Assembly: GCF_904849725.1 (NCBI RefSeq)
Contig: NC_058523.1
Coordinates: 166,142,689-166,206,688, forward strand
Length of the DNA stretch: 64,000 nt
Direction of reading: 5' to 3'
From: Hordeum vulgare subsp. vulgare
Lineage: Eukaryota; Streptophyta; Magnoliopsida; Poales; Poaceae
Shown here: piece by piece, positions 53,581-64,000 of the stretch
Layout: each line of letters begins with the position of its first letter
Numbering within the stretch: position 1 is the stretch's first letter
Position numbers and translations under genes: made by a program
The notes under the pieces: model-generated
Database searches by the model: none
The model's input: only the letters and a program-made list of their open reading frames with translations
Told to the model about the DNA's origin: nothing

Positions 53581-56500
53581 GCAAGCTAAGTGATCGTGTC
53601 TGGATATACACCGTCCACCCTAGTCAGAAAGAGATGACGAAAGAATGGTTTCTAAAAACCAAGGAGTTTGTGAAAGACGCATTTGCAAATGGCCAGGAAA
53701 CAAAATGGTGCCCTTGTATTGGATGCGACAACTATAAAAAGAGGACAAAGGCTGTAATGATTAAACACCTCCATAGGAGGGGTTTTAAGCCTAATTATAC
53801 TATGTGGACATTTCATGGTGAGTCTATACAACGCACCAGAGCTGAGGTGGTTCGTCATTGCACCGACGAGCATGGCACCGGGATCGAAGACATGGTGCAA
53901 GACTTTGATGATGCATGGGATTCGGAAGATGAGATGGAGGAATCTGCAAAGACCTTCTATGGAATGTTGGAGTCTTCAAAATGTCCTCTCCACGAGCACA
54001 CTGAGCTTTGTCAGCTGGATGCCATTGCACAAGTAATGGCTCTGAAGGCTTAGTTCAACTTGGGAAGAGAATTCTAAGACGCGATGATGACACCATTTGG
54101 ACCCTTTCTACCGAAAGACCATGTCATGCCTGCAAACCTGTACCAGTCGCACAAAATACTTCGTGTACTTAAGATGCCCTATGAGAAGATAGGTGGCAGT
54201 CAGAATGGATGTGCCTTATTTAGGAAGGAGTATGCACACTTGGACTATTGTCCCATTTGCAAGTCTTGCAGGTATCTTGTGGTAGACAACAGTATGGGTG
54301 AGAAGAGGTAGACCAAAATTACAGTTAATGTTCTTTGGTATATGCCAATCATACCAAGGCTTCAACATCTTTTCATGGTTGAAGAGACAGCGAGACAAAT
54401 GACACGGCACAAATTGGGCAAAAGAACCGAACTAGATGCCGATGGGAATAAGATGGCGGTACACAATTCAGATGGGGAAGCATGGAAAGAGTTCGATAGA
54501 TTACATCAGGATAAAGCGGCAGATCCAAGGAATCCTCGAGTCTGCGTCACCACGGATGGTTTTAATCCCTTCGGTATGACGGCAACCCAATACAGTTGTT
54601 GGCCTGTATTTTTCATTCCACTCAATCTCCCCCCGGGCAGATTATGCAAAGAAAGAACATATTTCTGACATTCATAATTCCTGGGCCCAATTATCTAGGG
54701 AAGAATATGAATGTGTACATGCAGCCGCTTAAGGATGAATTGCAAGAAGCTTGGGATAATGGGGTCAATACATACGATGCCGCTAGAAAAGAAAACTTCA
54801 AAATGCATGTGTGGTACATGTACTCTATGCATGACTTGCCGATGTATGCACTATTCTCTAGATGGTGTCTGCATGGAAGCTTTCCGTGCCCCATATGCAA
54901 GGCAGCTCTTCAGTTTCATTGGTTGCAGACGGGTAGGAAGTATTCTTGCTTTGACTTGCATAGACAGTTCCTAGATCTTGACCATCAGTTCAGAAAAGAC
55001 AAGTAGAACTTTACCAAAGGTAAAGTTGTCAAAAACTTGGCACCACCTGCGTTGACAGGCCAACAGATCTGGATCAGTTAAACGCCCTCGAGCCTGATCC
55101 AGAGCATCCAGGGTATTTCAAGGGGTATAATTCAAAACACGCGTGGACTCACAATCCATGCTTGTGGGATCTGCCTTACTTCAAAGACCCCCTTCTTCCA
55201 CACAATATCGACATGATGCACAGTGAAAAGAATATCAGAGAGGCTATTTTTGGTACATTGTTCGACATAGATGGGAAGACAAAGGATAATACTAAGGCTA
55301 GAGTCGATCAAGAGACACTACGTCATAGACCGTTACAAAACATGTGAGAAGGCAAAGGAAAGCAGAAGTGGTTGAAGCCAAAGGACTGGTTCAATCTTGG
55401 AAGGCCAGCTATGATGGAAATTATCTTGCGAGTCAAAATGCAATTGATGTTCCCCGATGGGTAAGCATCGAATATAAAGAGGGGAGCAAGTCTTGAAAAA
55501 TTCAAAATCTTTGGTCTCAAGAGTCATGATTGGCACATATGGCTTGAGCGGGTAATGCCGGTGATGTTACGTGGCTTCATTCCTGAGGATGAATGGCTAG
55601 TACTGGCGGAGCTGAGCTATTTCTTCTGTGTTTTTTGTGTGAAAGAATTGTCACTTGGCATGATAGATGACATGGAGGAGTTTGCACCGGAGTTGATGTG
55701 CAAGTTAGAGAAGATCTTTCCGCTGGGCTTCTTTAATCCAATGCAGCATTTGATTTTACATCTACCGACCGAGGCAAGATTGGGTGGGACCGTGCAAAAT
55801 CGTTGGTGCTATGCAACTGAGAGGAACCAGAAGACGCTTCGAGCTAAACGTAAAAATAAGTGTAGAATTGAATCATCGATGGTTGAGGCATTAATTACTG
55901 AGGAGGTGGCAAACTTTGTGACAGCACACTACGAAGCCAAAAGTCATCATTTGCATAATCCGAAGCCTCGGTACAATGATGCAGACCCTAAAAAAGGTGG
56001 ATCCCACCTCAGCCTATTCAAAGGGAAGCTCGCACCAGCCGGTGCTTCAAAACCAATAACGTTGGATGTCGAAGAATGGCCTAACATTTCGTTGTATATC
56101 CTCAACAACCTAACATAAGTGCGGCCGTACATCGAGTAAGTTCTCGGCACATTTTTTCGTAACTTCTAATTCCTTTGAACAGCTCTTATTCCCGGATATT
56201 TCATACAGCCGATACGTCGCCAAATTCTCGGATGGAGACGTGATCCAAAATGATTTTGTCGAAGAGTATGAGCTTCTGGCAAAGCATGGCGGCGGCTATC
56301 CCGGTTTCATCTCTTGGTTCAAACAAACGGTAATTATCAATAATGGACCATTTCATTTCTTGGTCTAACTTGCGGCTAATGCAACAATCATTTCGTATTA
56401 AACTTAGGCTAATTCAGGTTTATGGACGCCGAATTGAGACAAGCCGCTAATGGTTTTGACTATAAGGTCCGTTCATTTGAGAAATACAACATCAACGAGT

Positions 56501-57216
56501 ATCTCTTTCGTACCTTTGGCAAAGAGTTGTCTATGATCGACCGAAAATCTACAAATTGTTGTGTCTCTGCTATCGGCGAAGGTGGTATCGAGTATTATGG
56601 AAGAGTTGAAGCAATTTATGAACTTTAATTCTATGGTGAAAACCCACCGAACGTCGTAGTCTTCAAATGTTATTGGTTCCAGCCGAAGGAGACTAGAAGG
56701 ACTCATGAACATATAGGACTAGTCGAAATCAATCCAAACACCCATTTAGATGTTCCCAATGTCTATATTACGGCTCAACAAGCGACCCAAGTTTTCTATC
56801 TACCGTGGGCATGCCAAACTGATATGAATCTAGAAGGTTGGTATGTTGTTTATGAAGTGCCGCCACGTGTTAGACCACCTCCCCCAAATGAACAGGATTA
56901 TGAACCTCACATTAACCCAGACACATATGATGGATAATTCTTCCAAGAAACACGTCTTTCCAAGAAACATTTCCAGAACCGCCGTGCTTCACCCCAGAAC
57001 ATGGAAGTAGACATCGACAATGAATATGACTTCACCCCTGAGCCGTAACCAGTAGAGCTCGAACTAGAAGAGGTTACTGATGCGGATGACATGTCAATGC
57101 TTGACCGATTACAGAAAGGCCTTCCACAACTTCATGTCGTTGAACCCGATGAGCACATCATTCATGAAGGCATGCATGATAGTGATGAGGATGATGCATT
57201 TATTGGTGATGATTAA
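53581..57216 (+). pseudogene. TNP2-type CACTA transposase, several stops and a frameshift
   Basis: Domains in order. Transposase-associated N-terminus with C-P-C-I-G-C-D-N-Y and HLHRRGFKPNYTMWTFHGES (53634-53830). Transposase_21 core (54080-55560) with LPKDHVMPANLYQSHKILR, the C-P-I-C-K zinc-like pair, V-T-T-D-G-F-N-P-F-G (an acidic residue of the core) and the L-P-H-N-I-D-M-M-H-S-E-K-N block. DUF4218 (55555-56118), with LSYFFCVFCVKELSLGMIDD and FFNPMQHLILHLPTEARLGG. Two short introns (about 56132-56182 and 56331-56417). DUF4216 (56422-56850), with QAANGFDYKVRSFEKYNIN. Acidic tail to 57216. Stops occur near 54051, 54074, 54309, 55006, 55344 and 56116. A one-base loss in a C run near 54635 shifts the frame. 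The enzyme would cut and join element ends in the nucleus; this copy is dead. Confidence 0.88.
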
Positions 57217-57342
57217 TAGTTTGTATGCATCCCAACTTAAATTATATATGTACATAATATTATTCATGTCAGTTATTCAATTTTTTTATGTTGTACTAAT
57301 TTATTTTAATCTTTATCATGGCAGGTCAGCAGGTGTTGAACG

Positions 57343-59958
57343 ATGGTGGGTGCGGGTCCAGATTGCTCGACGGGTTCTTCTTTGGCGGCCCGCACGAGGG
57401 GTGGTACTTCCATTCCACCCCTATCTCTTCGTAGAGCCTTGGCAGACAGTCTGACGACACCACCCACGGGTGCTTCTTCATCGGCGGCATTACCCACTGG
57501 GAGAGGTGCTAGTCGGGTAGGGAAGAAGGGGAAGGGTACAGGGAGAGGTGGTGGCCGCGGAAGATGTAGGTGGACTGCTACGCCGTCCTCGCCACCACCA
57601 CTAGCTCATTCACCCGAGCATATGACTACTATGGTGGACGCATTTGCGGAGGAGGCTACGGGGACTCCGGTCCAGGAGCCTCGGGTGGATGGGCATTCGC
57701 CCCATGAGACTCTGGTCCAGGATCAACCTCGGGTCAAGGTGCATTCGGCCCACGAGACTCCGGTTCCTGAGGCTACGTCCCAGGAGACTCCTGTCGCAGA
57801 GGCTTCGGCCGACGTGGAGACATCCTGATGGGGTGCCTGGCCGGATCAGACCGAGATGCCGGATTGGACCGAGGGTCCGGGTGGCTATTCTGTTGAAGGC
57901 GGGGATGAGTCTACGGATAGTGAGGGCGTCATGCACGTGGACGGGGCTACCGTGTACAAGTGTGGTAGTACACGTCTCCCGATCGTGTCGGCTAGCCGCG
58001 AGCAGAGGCCAGTGATTAATCCTGAAGGGGATAGGTAAGTACATTTACTTTTGTTTTAGCTTTTGCCTTCAAGTTTCTTCAAATATCTAATGTGTTGACC
58101 TTATCATACTGCAGGGGATGGAAACACCCAGTTGGAGTCCGCAAGTCGAACACCGTCCTTGGTGTGCTTTGCCGGACAATTTCCCGGGGTTTGTCACGTT
58201 GCCTGGTGAGGGTCAGGTTCCTACACTAGGATTTACCTGGGAGCACTACCAGGCTGCGCAGGCCCCGCCGGGGGACATTATAGATGGGGTCTTGTGCCAC
58301 ACGAGGGTCAAGATGGTGATCAACAGCTTTTGGGTAAATTATCCTTTTACACAATCTAAAATTAACAATATAGCTAATTATTGTACTAATCGGTGTTGTC
58401 TCGTTTGATTGCAGACCTTCTATAGGTGTGAGGAGGGATATGAGGATGCGGCGGCCAAGGTTCTCGAGGCAGAGTGTAGGCGGTTTTTACAGAATTTACG
58501 CCACGAGGCTCGGTCGCACGCTATTCGAGACTACCACGCCATGCGTGGTATTAAGAAGCGGAAGAAGGAGTGCCGCAGAAAGTATGTGAAGAAGGAGCAG
58601 TACATGAAGGTAATTACCTATTGTTAAGGCCTTGTATGTAGTTTTCTTGATTTGATTCATAGGCGCAACGCTCAAAATTCTTTTTAATAACTTATAGGTG
58701 CCCCCAAGATGGTGTGCGGATAAGATGGATTGTTGGGAGGCGGTGGTGGATGAGTGGTGCACATGCAATTGGCGAGCCGTCCACGACAATGCGAAGGATC
58801 GGTGTAGCCAAATGGTTGGTGTGCCACACCATCAAGGCAGCGCCAACTTACTTCAGTTGGGCGAAACTGGGTATGTTGTTTGCTTCATGATTCATGCAAT
58901 TCATTCTTCACGCTAGCTTGAGCCTTTTACTAATACTTTGTTACTCTCTTTTAGGCGCATCACAATAAGATGGAGATGCCAGAGTTGTACGACCTTTATG
59001 GCATGGCCCATACTGCCTCCTACAGGAAGGCGAAGGCATTCTCTGAGTCTGTCGATGATCCAAATAACTTCGCCAACATCTCATCCCACCACAAGCTTGT
59101 GAAATACAGGAACACGGGGAAGGCTTGGAAAGGGGAGGACTTTAACCGACCCAGAAAGCTTTGGATCCAAAGCTAGTGATGATATCTGGTGGCTGGAGCC
59201 CCCATGGCTCGATAGACATTGGAGATGGGATAATACGTTGTCCACTCACTCTCCCGGAGATCAAGGCGCGCCAGTTGAGCTCCTGTCGTGAGTTAACGCC
59301 TCGTCCACGGCCAGTCGATCTTGCAATCGAGGTTAGTTGTATGGACTCAGAAAACTTTCATCCATTACATTGTGTTTGTGGCCATCGATCATTACTGTGG
59401 TAATGTGGAATGGTGTTGCAGGTTGCTCTTCAGAAAGAGAGAGCGACAAACCAGGCTGCTCTTGAGAAAGAGATACTGGCAAACCAGGCTGCTCTTGAGA
59501 AAGCGAGAGTGGCAAGCCAGGCTGCTCTTGAGGAGAGGGACCGGACCAGGGCTCGGTTGATTGAGGAGGAGAGGGACCGGAATGAGGCGGGTCACCTGTC
59601 CATGTACGAGCTTTTTGTGGTAAGTTTCTTTTTCACATTAGCCAAATCATGTATGTAATGTTTGTTTCATTACTAACTAATAAGACCGACTCTTCAAAAC
59701 CAAATGTGCAGTCTATGTGTGAGAAGACCGGTCAAGTCCCTCCACCAATGTCCGTCTTCTCAGCGATTGGCATGGTAAGTTTCATTTCAATGGTCATTAT
59801 AAACTTGTATTAACAATTGAGTGTCATCATGCTAACTGAGACATTGCAAAATATCTTTTCTGTAGAATAACTCCCAAGCGGCATCGCACGACCCTTCTCT
59901 CGGGCAACCATCTCCAAACGAAGTCGTCACGAGCAACCCTCGTGCTTCTCCTCCTTGA
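57343..59958 (+). pseudogene. TNP1/Ptta-type CACTA protein (PF03004-like), nearly intact
   Basis: Exon 1 (57343-58034) has a Gly/Arg-rich and Pro-rich head (KGTGRGGGRGR), repeats of H-E-T-P-V/L-x-Q and one TGA at 57826; it then continues D-W-T-E-G-P-G-G. After an intron (58035-58114) G-W-K-H-P-V-G-V-R-K-S-N-T-V-L-G is followed by a one-base shift into NFPGFVTLPGEGQVPTLGFT. Further exons give EEGYEDAAAKVLEAECRRFL (58417), the V-P-P-R-W-C-A-D block with an E-x-x-x-D-x-W-C-T-x-N-W pattern (58699), and P-E-L-Y-D-L-Y-G-M-A-H-T (58980) with S-H-H-K-L-V-K-Y. Then an A-P-H-G-x-x-x-I-G-D-G-type block (W-S-P-H-G-S-I-D-I-G-D-G) and a coiled-coil repeat (59422-59600). Last exon 59866-59958. Splice sites GT...AG fit throughout. 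It is thought to bind element ends and help the transposase. Confidence 0.82.
59422..59535 (+). repeat. 33-bp coding repeat in the TNP1-type gene
   Basis: Units start at 59422, 59455, 59488 and 59521 with no indel, coding for an 11-residue motif A-L-E-K-x-x-x-x-N/S-Q-A. The motif has a coiled-coil pattern. Confidence 0.9.
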
Positions 59959-59969
59959 TGACCACGGCG

Positions 59970-62614
59970 GTAAGTTTTCTCTAGTTCATTGATGGCATAA
60001 TTAGCTAGTTTAGCTCGAAAAAGACATACTTAGCTAATTTAGCTCCAAAATGACATACTTAGCTAGTTTAGCTCCGAAAAGGCATACTTAGCTAATTTAG
60101 CTCCAAAATGACCTAATTAGCCCATTAGGTCCAAAAATACATACTTAGCTAATTTACCTCCAAGAAGAGGAGGAGAGGAGAAGAAATAGGAAAAATGAAA
60201 AGAAGGAAGAAGAAGAAGAAGAGAAGAAGAAGGAGAAGAAGAAGGAGAAGAAGGAGAAGAAGGAGAAGGAGTCCTACATACTTAGCTAATTATCCTCCAA
60301 AATGACATAATTAGCTTAGTTAGGTAAAAACATCATACGAACCTTGGTTAGCTCATAACTTAGCTAATTTAGCTCAAAGATGACATAATAAGCTCAAAAT
60401 GGCATAAGAACCTTCGTTAGCTCATGAATATTATATACTTAGCTTGTTTAGCTCCAAAATGACATAATTAGACCATTTAGCTCCAAAAAGACATACTTAG
60501 CTAATTTAGCTCCAAGAAGAGGAGAAGAGGAGAATAAATAGGAAAAATGAAAAGTAGGAAGAAGAAGAAGAAGAGAAGAAGAAGAAGGAGAAGAAGAAGG
60601 AGAAGGAGGAGAAGAAGGAGAAGGAGTCCTACTTCTCATCCTTCTCCTTCTTCTTCTTTTCTTCTTGTTATTCTCCTCTACTTTCTTCTCCTCTTTCATA
60701 TTCTCCTTACCTTAGTTTCCCCAACAATGACATAATCAGCCCATTTAGCTCCAAAAAGACATACTTAGCTAATTTAGCTCCAAGAAGAGGAAAAGAGGAG
60801 AAGAAATAGGAAAAATGAAAATAAGGATGAAGAAGAAGAGAAGAAGAAGAGAAGAAGAAGGAAAAGGAGGAGAAGAAGCAGAAGGAACCCTCATTCTTCT
60901 CCTTCTTCACCTTCTTCTTCTCTCATCCTTCTTCTCCTTCTTCTTCTCTTCTTATTTTCTTCTTATTCTCCTCCTCCTCCTTCTACTTATCCTTCTCCTC
61001 ATCCTCCTCCTCCTCCTCCTTCTTCTTATTCTTCTTTTTCTTCTGCTTCTTGATCTCTTCTTTCTTCTTCTACTTAGCTTATTTTCCCGTAGAAAGACAT
61101 ACTTAGCTAATTATCCTCCAAAATGACATAATTAGCTTAGTTAGGTGAAAACATCATAATAACCTTGGTTAGCTCATAACTTAGCTAATTTAGCTCCAAA
61201 ATGACATAATAAGCTCAAAATTGCATAAGAACCTTGGTTAGCCCATGAATATTATATACTTAGCTTGTTTTCCTCTAAAATGACATAATTAGCCCATTTA
61301 GCTCCAAAAAGACATACTTTGCTAATTTAGCTCCAAGAAGAGGAGAAAAAATAGGAAAAATTAAAAGAAGGAAGAAGAAGAAGAAGAAGAGAAGAAGGAT
61401 AAGAAGAAGGAGAAGGAGGAGAAGAAGGAGAATGAGGAGAAGAAGGAGAAGGAGTCCTACTTATTGTCCTCCTTCTCATTCTTCTCCTTCTTATTCTTCT
61501 TCTCCTCCTTTTTCTTCTTCTCTTTCATATTATCCTTACCTTATTTTACCCAACAATGACATAATTAGCCCATTTAGCTCGAAAAAGACATACTTAGCTA
61601 ATTTAGCTCTAAGAAGAGGAGAAGAGTAGAAGAAATAGGAAAAATGAAAAGAAGGAAGAAGAAGAAGAAGAGAAGAAGAAGAGAAGAAGAAGGAGAAGAA
61701 GAAGGAGAAGGAGTAGAAGAAGGAGAAGGAGTCCTACTTCTTCTCCTCCTTCCCCTTCTTCTCCTTCTTATTCTACTTGTTCTTATTTTATTCTTCTTCT
61801 TCTCCTCCTCTTTCTTCTCCTCTTTCATATTCTCCTTACCTTATTTTCCCCAACAATGACATAATTAGCCCATTTAGTTCCAAAAAGACATACCTAGCTA
61901 ATTTAGCTCCAAGAAGAGGACAAGAGGAGAAGAAAGAGGAAAAATGAAAAGAAGGAAGAAGAAGAGAAGAAGAAGAGAAGAAGAAGGAGAAGGAGGAGGA
62001 GAAGGAGCCCTCCTTATTCTCCTTCTTTTCTCCTTCTTCTCTCCTCCTTCTTCTCCTTCTTCTTCTCCTTCTTATTCTTTTTTCTTCTTACCCTCCTCCT
62101 CCTTCTCCTTCTCCTTCTCCTCCTCCTCCTCCTCCTTCTTCTTCTTCTTCTTCTCCTTCTTCTTCTCTTCTTTTTTCTTCTTTTTCTTCTTCTACGTAGC
62201 TTATTTTCCCCAACAAAGACATACTTAGCTAATTATCCTCCAAAATGACATAATTAGCTTAGTTAGGTAAAATCATCATAAGAACCTTTGTTAGCTCATA
62301 ACTTAGCTAATTTAGCTCCAAAATGACATGATAAGCTCAAAATGGCATAAAAAGCTTTATTAGCTCATGAATACTATATAGTTAGGTCAAAAATGGCATA
62401 AGAACCTTTGTTACCTCATAAATGTCAGGTAGTTAGCTTATTTCCATCCAAATTGACATAATTAGCTTAGTTAGGTCAAAAATGGCATAATAACCTTGGT
62501 TAGCTCAAAAAGGTTATATACTTAGCTTATTTTCCTCCACAATGACATAATAAGCTCAAAAACGTCATATGTTGTTGTTCTTCTTCTTTTGACTTTTTTA
62601 TTCCTATTTTGCAG
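59970..62614 (+). other. Probable 3'UTR intron made of subterminal repeats and R/Y tracts
   Basis: Donor GGCG|GTAAGTTTTC (59970) and acceptor TATTTTGCAG|ATTGG (62614). Inside, the unit CTTAGCTAATTTAGCTCCAA with AATGACATAATTAGCCCATT recurs many times. The start word AATTTAGCTCCAAGAAG occurs at 60151, 60503, 60771, 61324, 61600 and 61900, each followed by 80-150 bases of (GAA)-type purine tract. In most units a (CTT)-type pyrimidine tract then follows. The Arg/Lys-rich or Ser/Leu-rich frames across these tracts are not genes. Confidence 0.65.
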
Positions 62615-62940
62615 ATTGGATGTACTACATGCATGGAAGCTGGCATTGGAGTGCTTTAGTTCTAGTTTTCATTTGAGTTGATGAACATGTGGAACTATAT
62701 GTATATGTATATATGGATGAACAGTATATGTGGAACTATATTTATATGTATATATGGATGAAACTTTGTATATGTTGGTTCTTTCCATATATTGGATGTA
62801 CATTGATGAACAAATGGCATTGATGAATTTTATATGTACATCATATATGTGTGGTGACCTATATATATCATATATGTGCTATGAATTATATATATATATA
62901 TATGTGCGATGTGAAATAACAAAAAATAAACAAAACTGTG
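62615..62940 (+). other. 3'UTR exon of the CACTA TNP1-type gene
   Basis: After the acceptor the text ATTGGATGTACTACATGCAT and later GTTGATGAACATGTGGAACT follows, non-coding and AT-rich. A 41-bp unit (GTGGAACTATATGTATATG and GTGGAACTATATTTATATG) is duplicated at about 62689 and 62730. A (TA)n run lies at 62887. Confidence 0.5.
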
Positions 62941-63483
62941 ACGATATGGGCTCTTTGCCGTCTGCGAGCTGATGGCAAAGGCCTTTGCCATCAGCCAGCC
63001 GACAGGAAAGGTGCCACGTGGCACCCACCTGTGCAACCTGGGGCAGCAGCAGCTAACCCATATAGGCTCTGTCCCGTCTACTACCCTGCACTTGCAAACG
63101 ACGCACAGCTTGAGGGAGGCAGACGACAAAGAAATAGAGCATACGGCACAAAGCCTGAGGGAGTAGATGACACAAAGCCTGAGGGAGCAGACGGCAAAGA
63201 TTATGAGCGAGGCAGATGACAAGGAGCCTCCGTTAGCCCTAACAGAGGAGTTGCCTGTCGGCTGCCGTCTAAAGATCTTTGCCGTCTGCTATGTGTAAAG
63301 GTGAATGGCAAAGATCTTTGTCGTCCTCTTAGGGCAGACAGACGGCAAAGAAGGTACTTTGCCATCGAAAGTTGTCGTAGGAACTTTGCCGACAGGAGGC
63401 AGATGGCAAAGACCTTTGCCGTCGGTGGAACACCTCTTTGCCGTCTGTTATGGCAGACGGCAAAGTGTCTGATTCCTGTAGTG
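62941..63483 (+). repeat. CACTA right subterminal repeats and terminal inverted repeat
   Basis: More than a dozen copies of TTTGCCGTCTG or its reverse, several as head-to-head palindromes such as GGCAAAGACCTTTGCCGTC (63409) and GGCAAAGATCTTTGTCGTC (63308). The end is CAGACGGCAAAGTGTCTGA then TTCCTGTAGTG (63483). Such clusters are where CACTA proteins bind. The patch is GC-rich against the AT-rich exon before it. Confidence 0.88.
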
Positions 63484-63484
63484 A

Positions 63485-63745
63485 CCCTTCACCCCTTCTG
63501 GCGAGTGTGTGGTGCACTGCCTGGTCATGCGGTACAACGTGCTCGACTGTGTCAGCGACAACGCCCACCGCTTTGAGGACGGAAAATTCCCCGTCAGTGG
63601 CTCCATTGTCCCCTTCGGCGAGCACCGCATATACATCGCGGTCGTCCCCGATGCGGACCCCGTCGAGGTGCTCAGCTACGATGAGTTGCTGTCGTCCGAC
63701 GATGATGACCTTTCATCAACCTCGACAACCTCTACACCCACGTAG
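63485..63745 (+). pseudogene. Open frame cut by the CACTA end, product unknown
   Basis: Directly after the CACTA terminus a frame reads P-F-T-P-S-G-E-C-V-V-H-C-L-V-M-R-Y-N-V, with EDGKFPVSGSIVPFGEHRIY and I-A-V-V-P-D-A-D-P-V-E-V-L-S-Y-D-E-L-L, then an acidic and Ser/Thr tail and a stop at 63743. It is GC-rich at third positions, unlike the spacer DNA around it, and has no start codon of its own before residue 16. It looks like the 3' end of a coding exon into which the CACTA element jumped. The 5' half is not seen left of the element. I do not recognise the family. Confidence 0.5.
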
Positions 63746-63822
63746 AAGTAATGATTGTCGTCTCGCTGGGCGGCACGTCGGTGTACCGGACCCCACTATG
63801 CGCGGCAGTGTAAACACTACGC

Positions 63823-64000
63823 ATGCCCATCTCGGTTGTGGCCGACCCGGTGGCTGCAACCGCGGAACTCGATAGCCACCGCCGATTCCTGATCGCGGAA
63901 GCAGAAGCGCTGAAAACTACCCAACGCGAGCTTGAGGCCACCCGACGCGAGTTCAACGCGGCCCACGGCCTCACGCTCGCTGCCCTGTGCGTAGCCGGCT
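63823..64000 (+). CDS. Start of a coiled-coil ORF running off the right edge
   Basis: ATG 63823 opens a frame (MPISVVADPVAATAELDSHR) that stays open to the end, 59 codons. Residues 12-45 (RFLIAEAEALKTTQRELEAT and R-R-E-F-N-A) have heptad-like spacing. GC-rich. Such stretches head some grass gypsy Gag proteins, but no diagnostic motif is inside the window, so the assignment is a guess. Confidence 0.4.
   Translation, partial: MPISVVADPVAATAELDSHRRFLIAEAEALKTTQRELEATRREFNAAHGLTLAALCVAG

Larger units (their letters stand above)
52361..63483 (+). mobile_element. CACTA (En/Spm, DTC) transposon, left terminus missing
   Basis: Contains a TNP2-type transposase gene (53581-57216), a TNP1/Ptta-type gene (57343-59958 with a 3'UTR intron and exon to about 62930) and a right end of repeated TTTGCCGTCTG words ending GATTCCTGTAGTG at 63483. 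The reverse of that end, CACTACAGGAATC, is a typical grass CACTA terminus. I find no CACTAC-AGG word on the plus strand left of the genes, so the 5' terminus is lost. ACC (63484-63486) would be the right target triplet. Both genes carry disabling changes, so this copy is not autonomous. Confidence 0.88.

Noticed and set aside
57610..58044. Minus-strand frame of 144 codons opposite the TNP1-type exon
   Set aside because: Shadow of the plus-strand exon, which has splice sites and conserved motifs.
60547..62228. Arg/Lys-rich and Ser/Leu-rich short frames, like small basic or membrane peptides
   Set aside because: Translation of (GAA)n and (CTT)n tracts within a CACTA intron.

Overview
This window is intergenic DNA from a large, repeat-rich grass genome. 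The LTR sequences, the copia and gypsy elements and the CACTA end are of the kind that fills Triticeae (wheat, barley, rye) chromosomes. I see no intact host gene, no tRNA or rRNA gene and no CRISPR array. Nearly all of the sequence can be assigned to transposable elements, many inserted inside one another. Family names are from memory of sequence style, not from a database search.

Layout. 1-1136: 5' end of a minus-strand copia element running off the left edge. 1137-3884: low-copy-looking DNA holding a broken Ulp1-like protease exon (2467-2698) and a 94-bp minisatellite (2976-3884). 3885-8908: Angela/BARE/WIS-like copia element on the plus strand (LTR, gag, protease, integrase), cut off inside integrase. 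8909-50459: a four-level nest. The outermost element is a minus-strand gypsy element whose 5' LTR is split into 11285-11674 and 49287-50459. Inside that LTR sits a minus-strand SIRE/Maximus-like copia element (11675-49286). Inside the copia element lie three LTRs without partners (13900-17774, 18724-20467, 21564-22099), a complete Athila-type gypsy element with a CCACT target duplication (23109-31753), and a 4-kb LTR in its 5' LTR (about 34655-48667). Inside that last LTR sits a Tat-like gypsy element flanked by AAGTC (34851-44697). 50460-51575: 3' part of a second SIRE-like copia element, plus strand. 51580-52360: LINE fragment. 52361-63483: CACTA element with a broken TNP2-type transposase gene, a TNP1/Ptta-type gene, a purine/pyrimidine-rich 3'UTR intron and a clear right terminus. 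63484-64000: an open frame cut by the CACTA end, then the start of a coiled-coil ORF running off the right edge.

How the pieces work together. The three elements of the nest that can be read end to end have lost most or all of pol but keep gag (plus or minus protease) and an extra ORF: env-like in the copia and Athila-type elements, antisense in the Tat-like one. They look like non-autonomous elements that depended on polymerase and integrase from elsewhere. The CACTA gene pair is the usual transposase plus accessory protein, now damaged.

I did not find a new defence or regulatory system. The best leads are a chimeric junction at 43585-43838 that looks like a crossover between an intact-element and a solo-LTR haplotype (or an assembly join), the shared loss of pol, the purine-pyrimidine inverted modules in the CACTA 3' intron, the Ulp1-like fragment, and two long frames with no function I can recognise.
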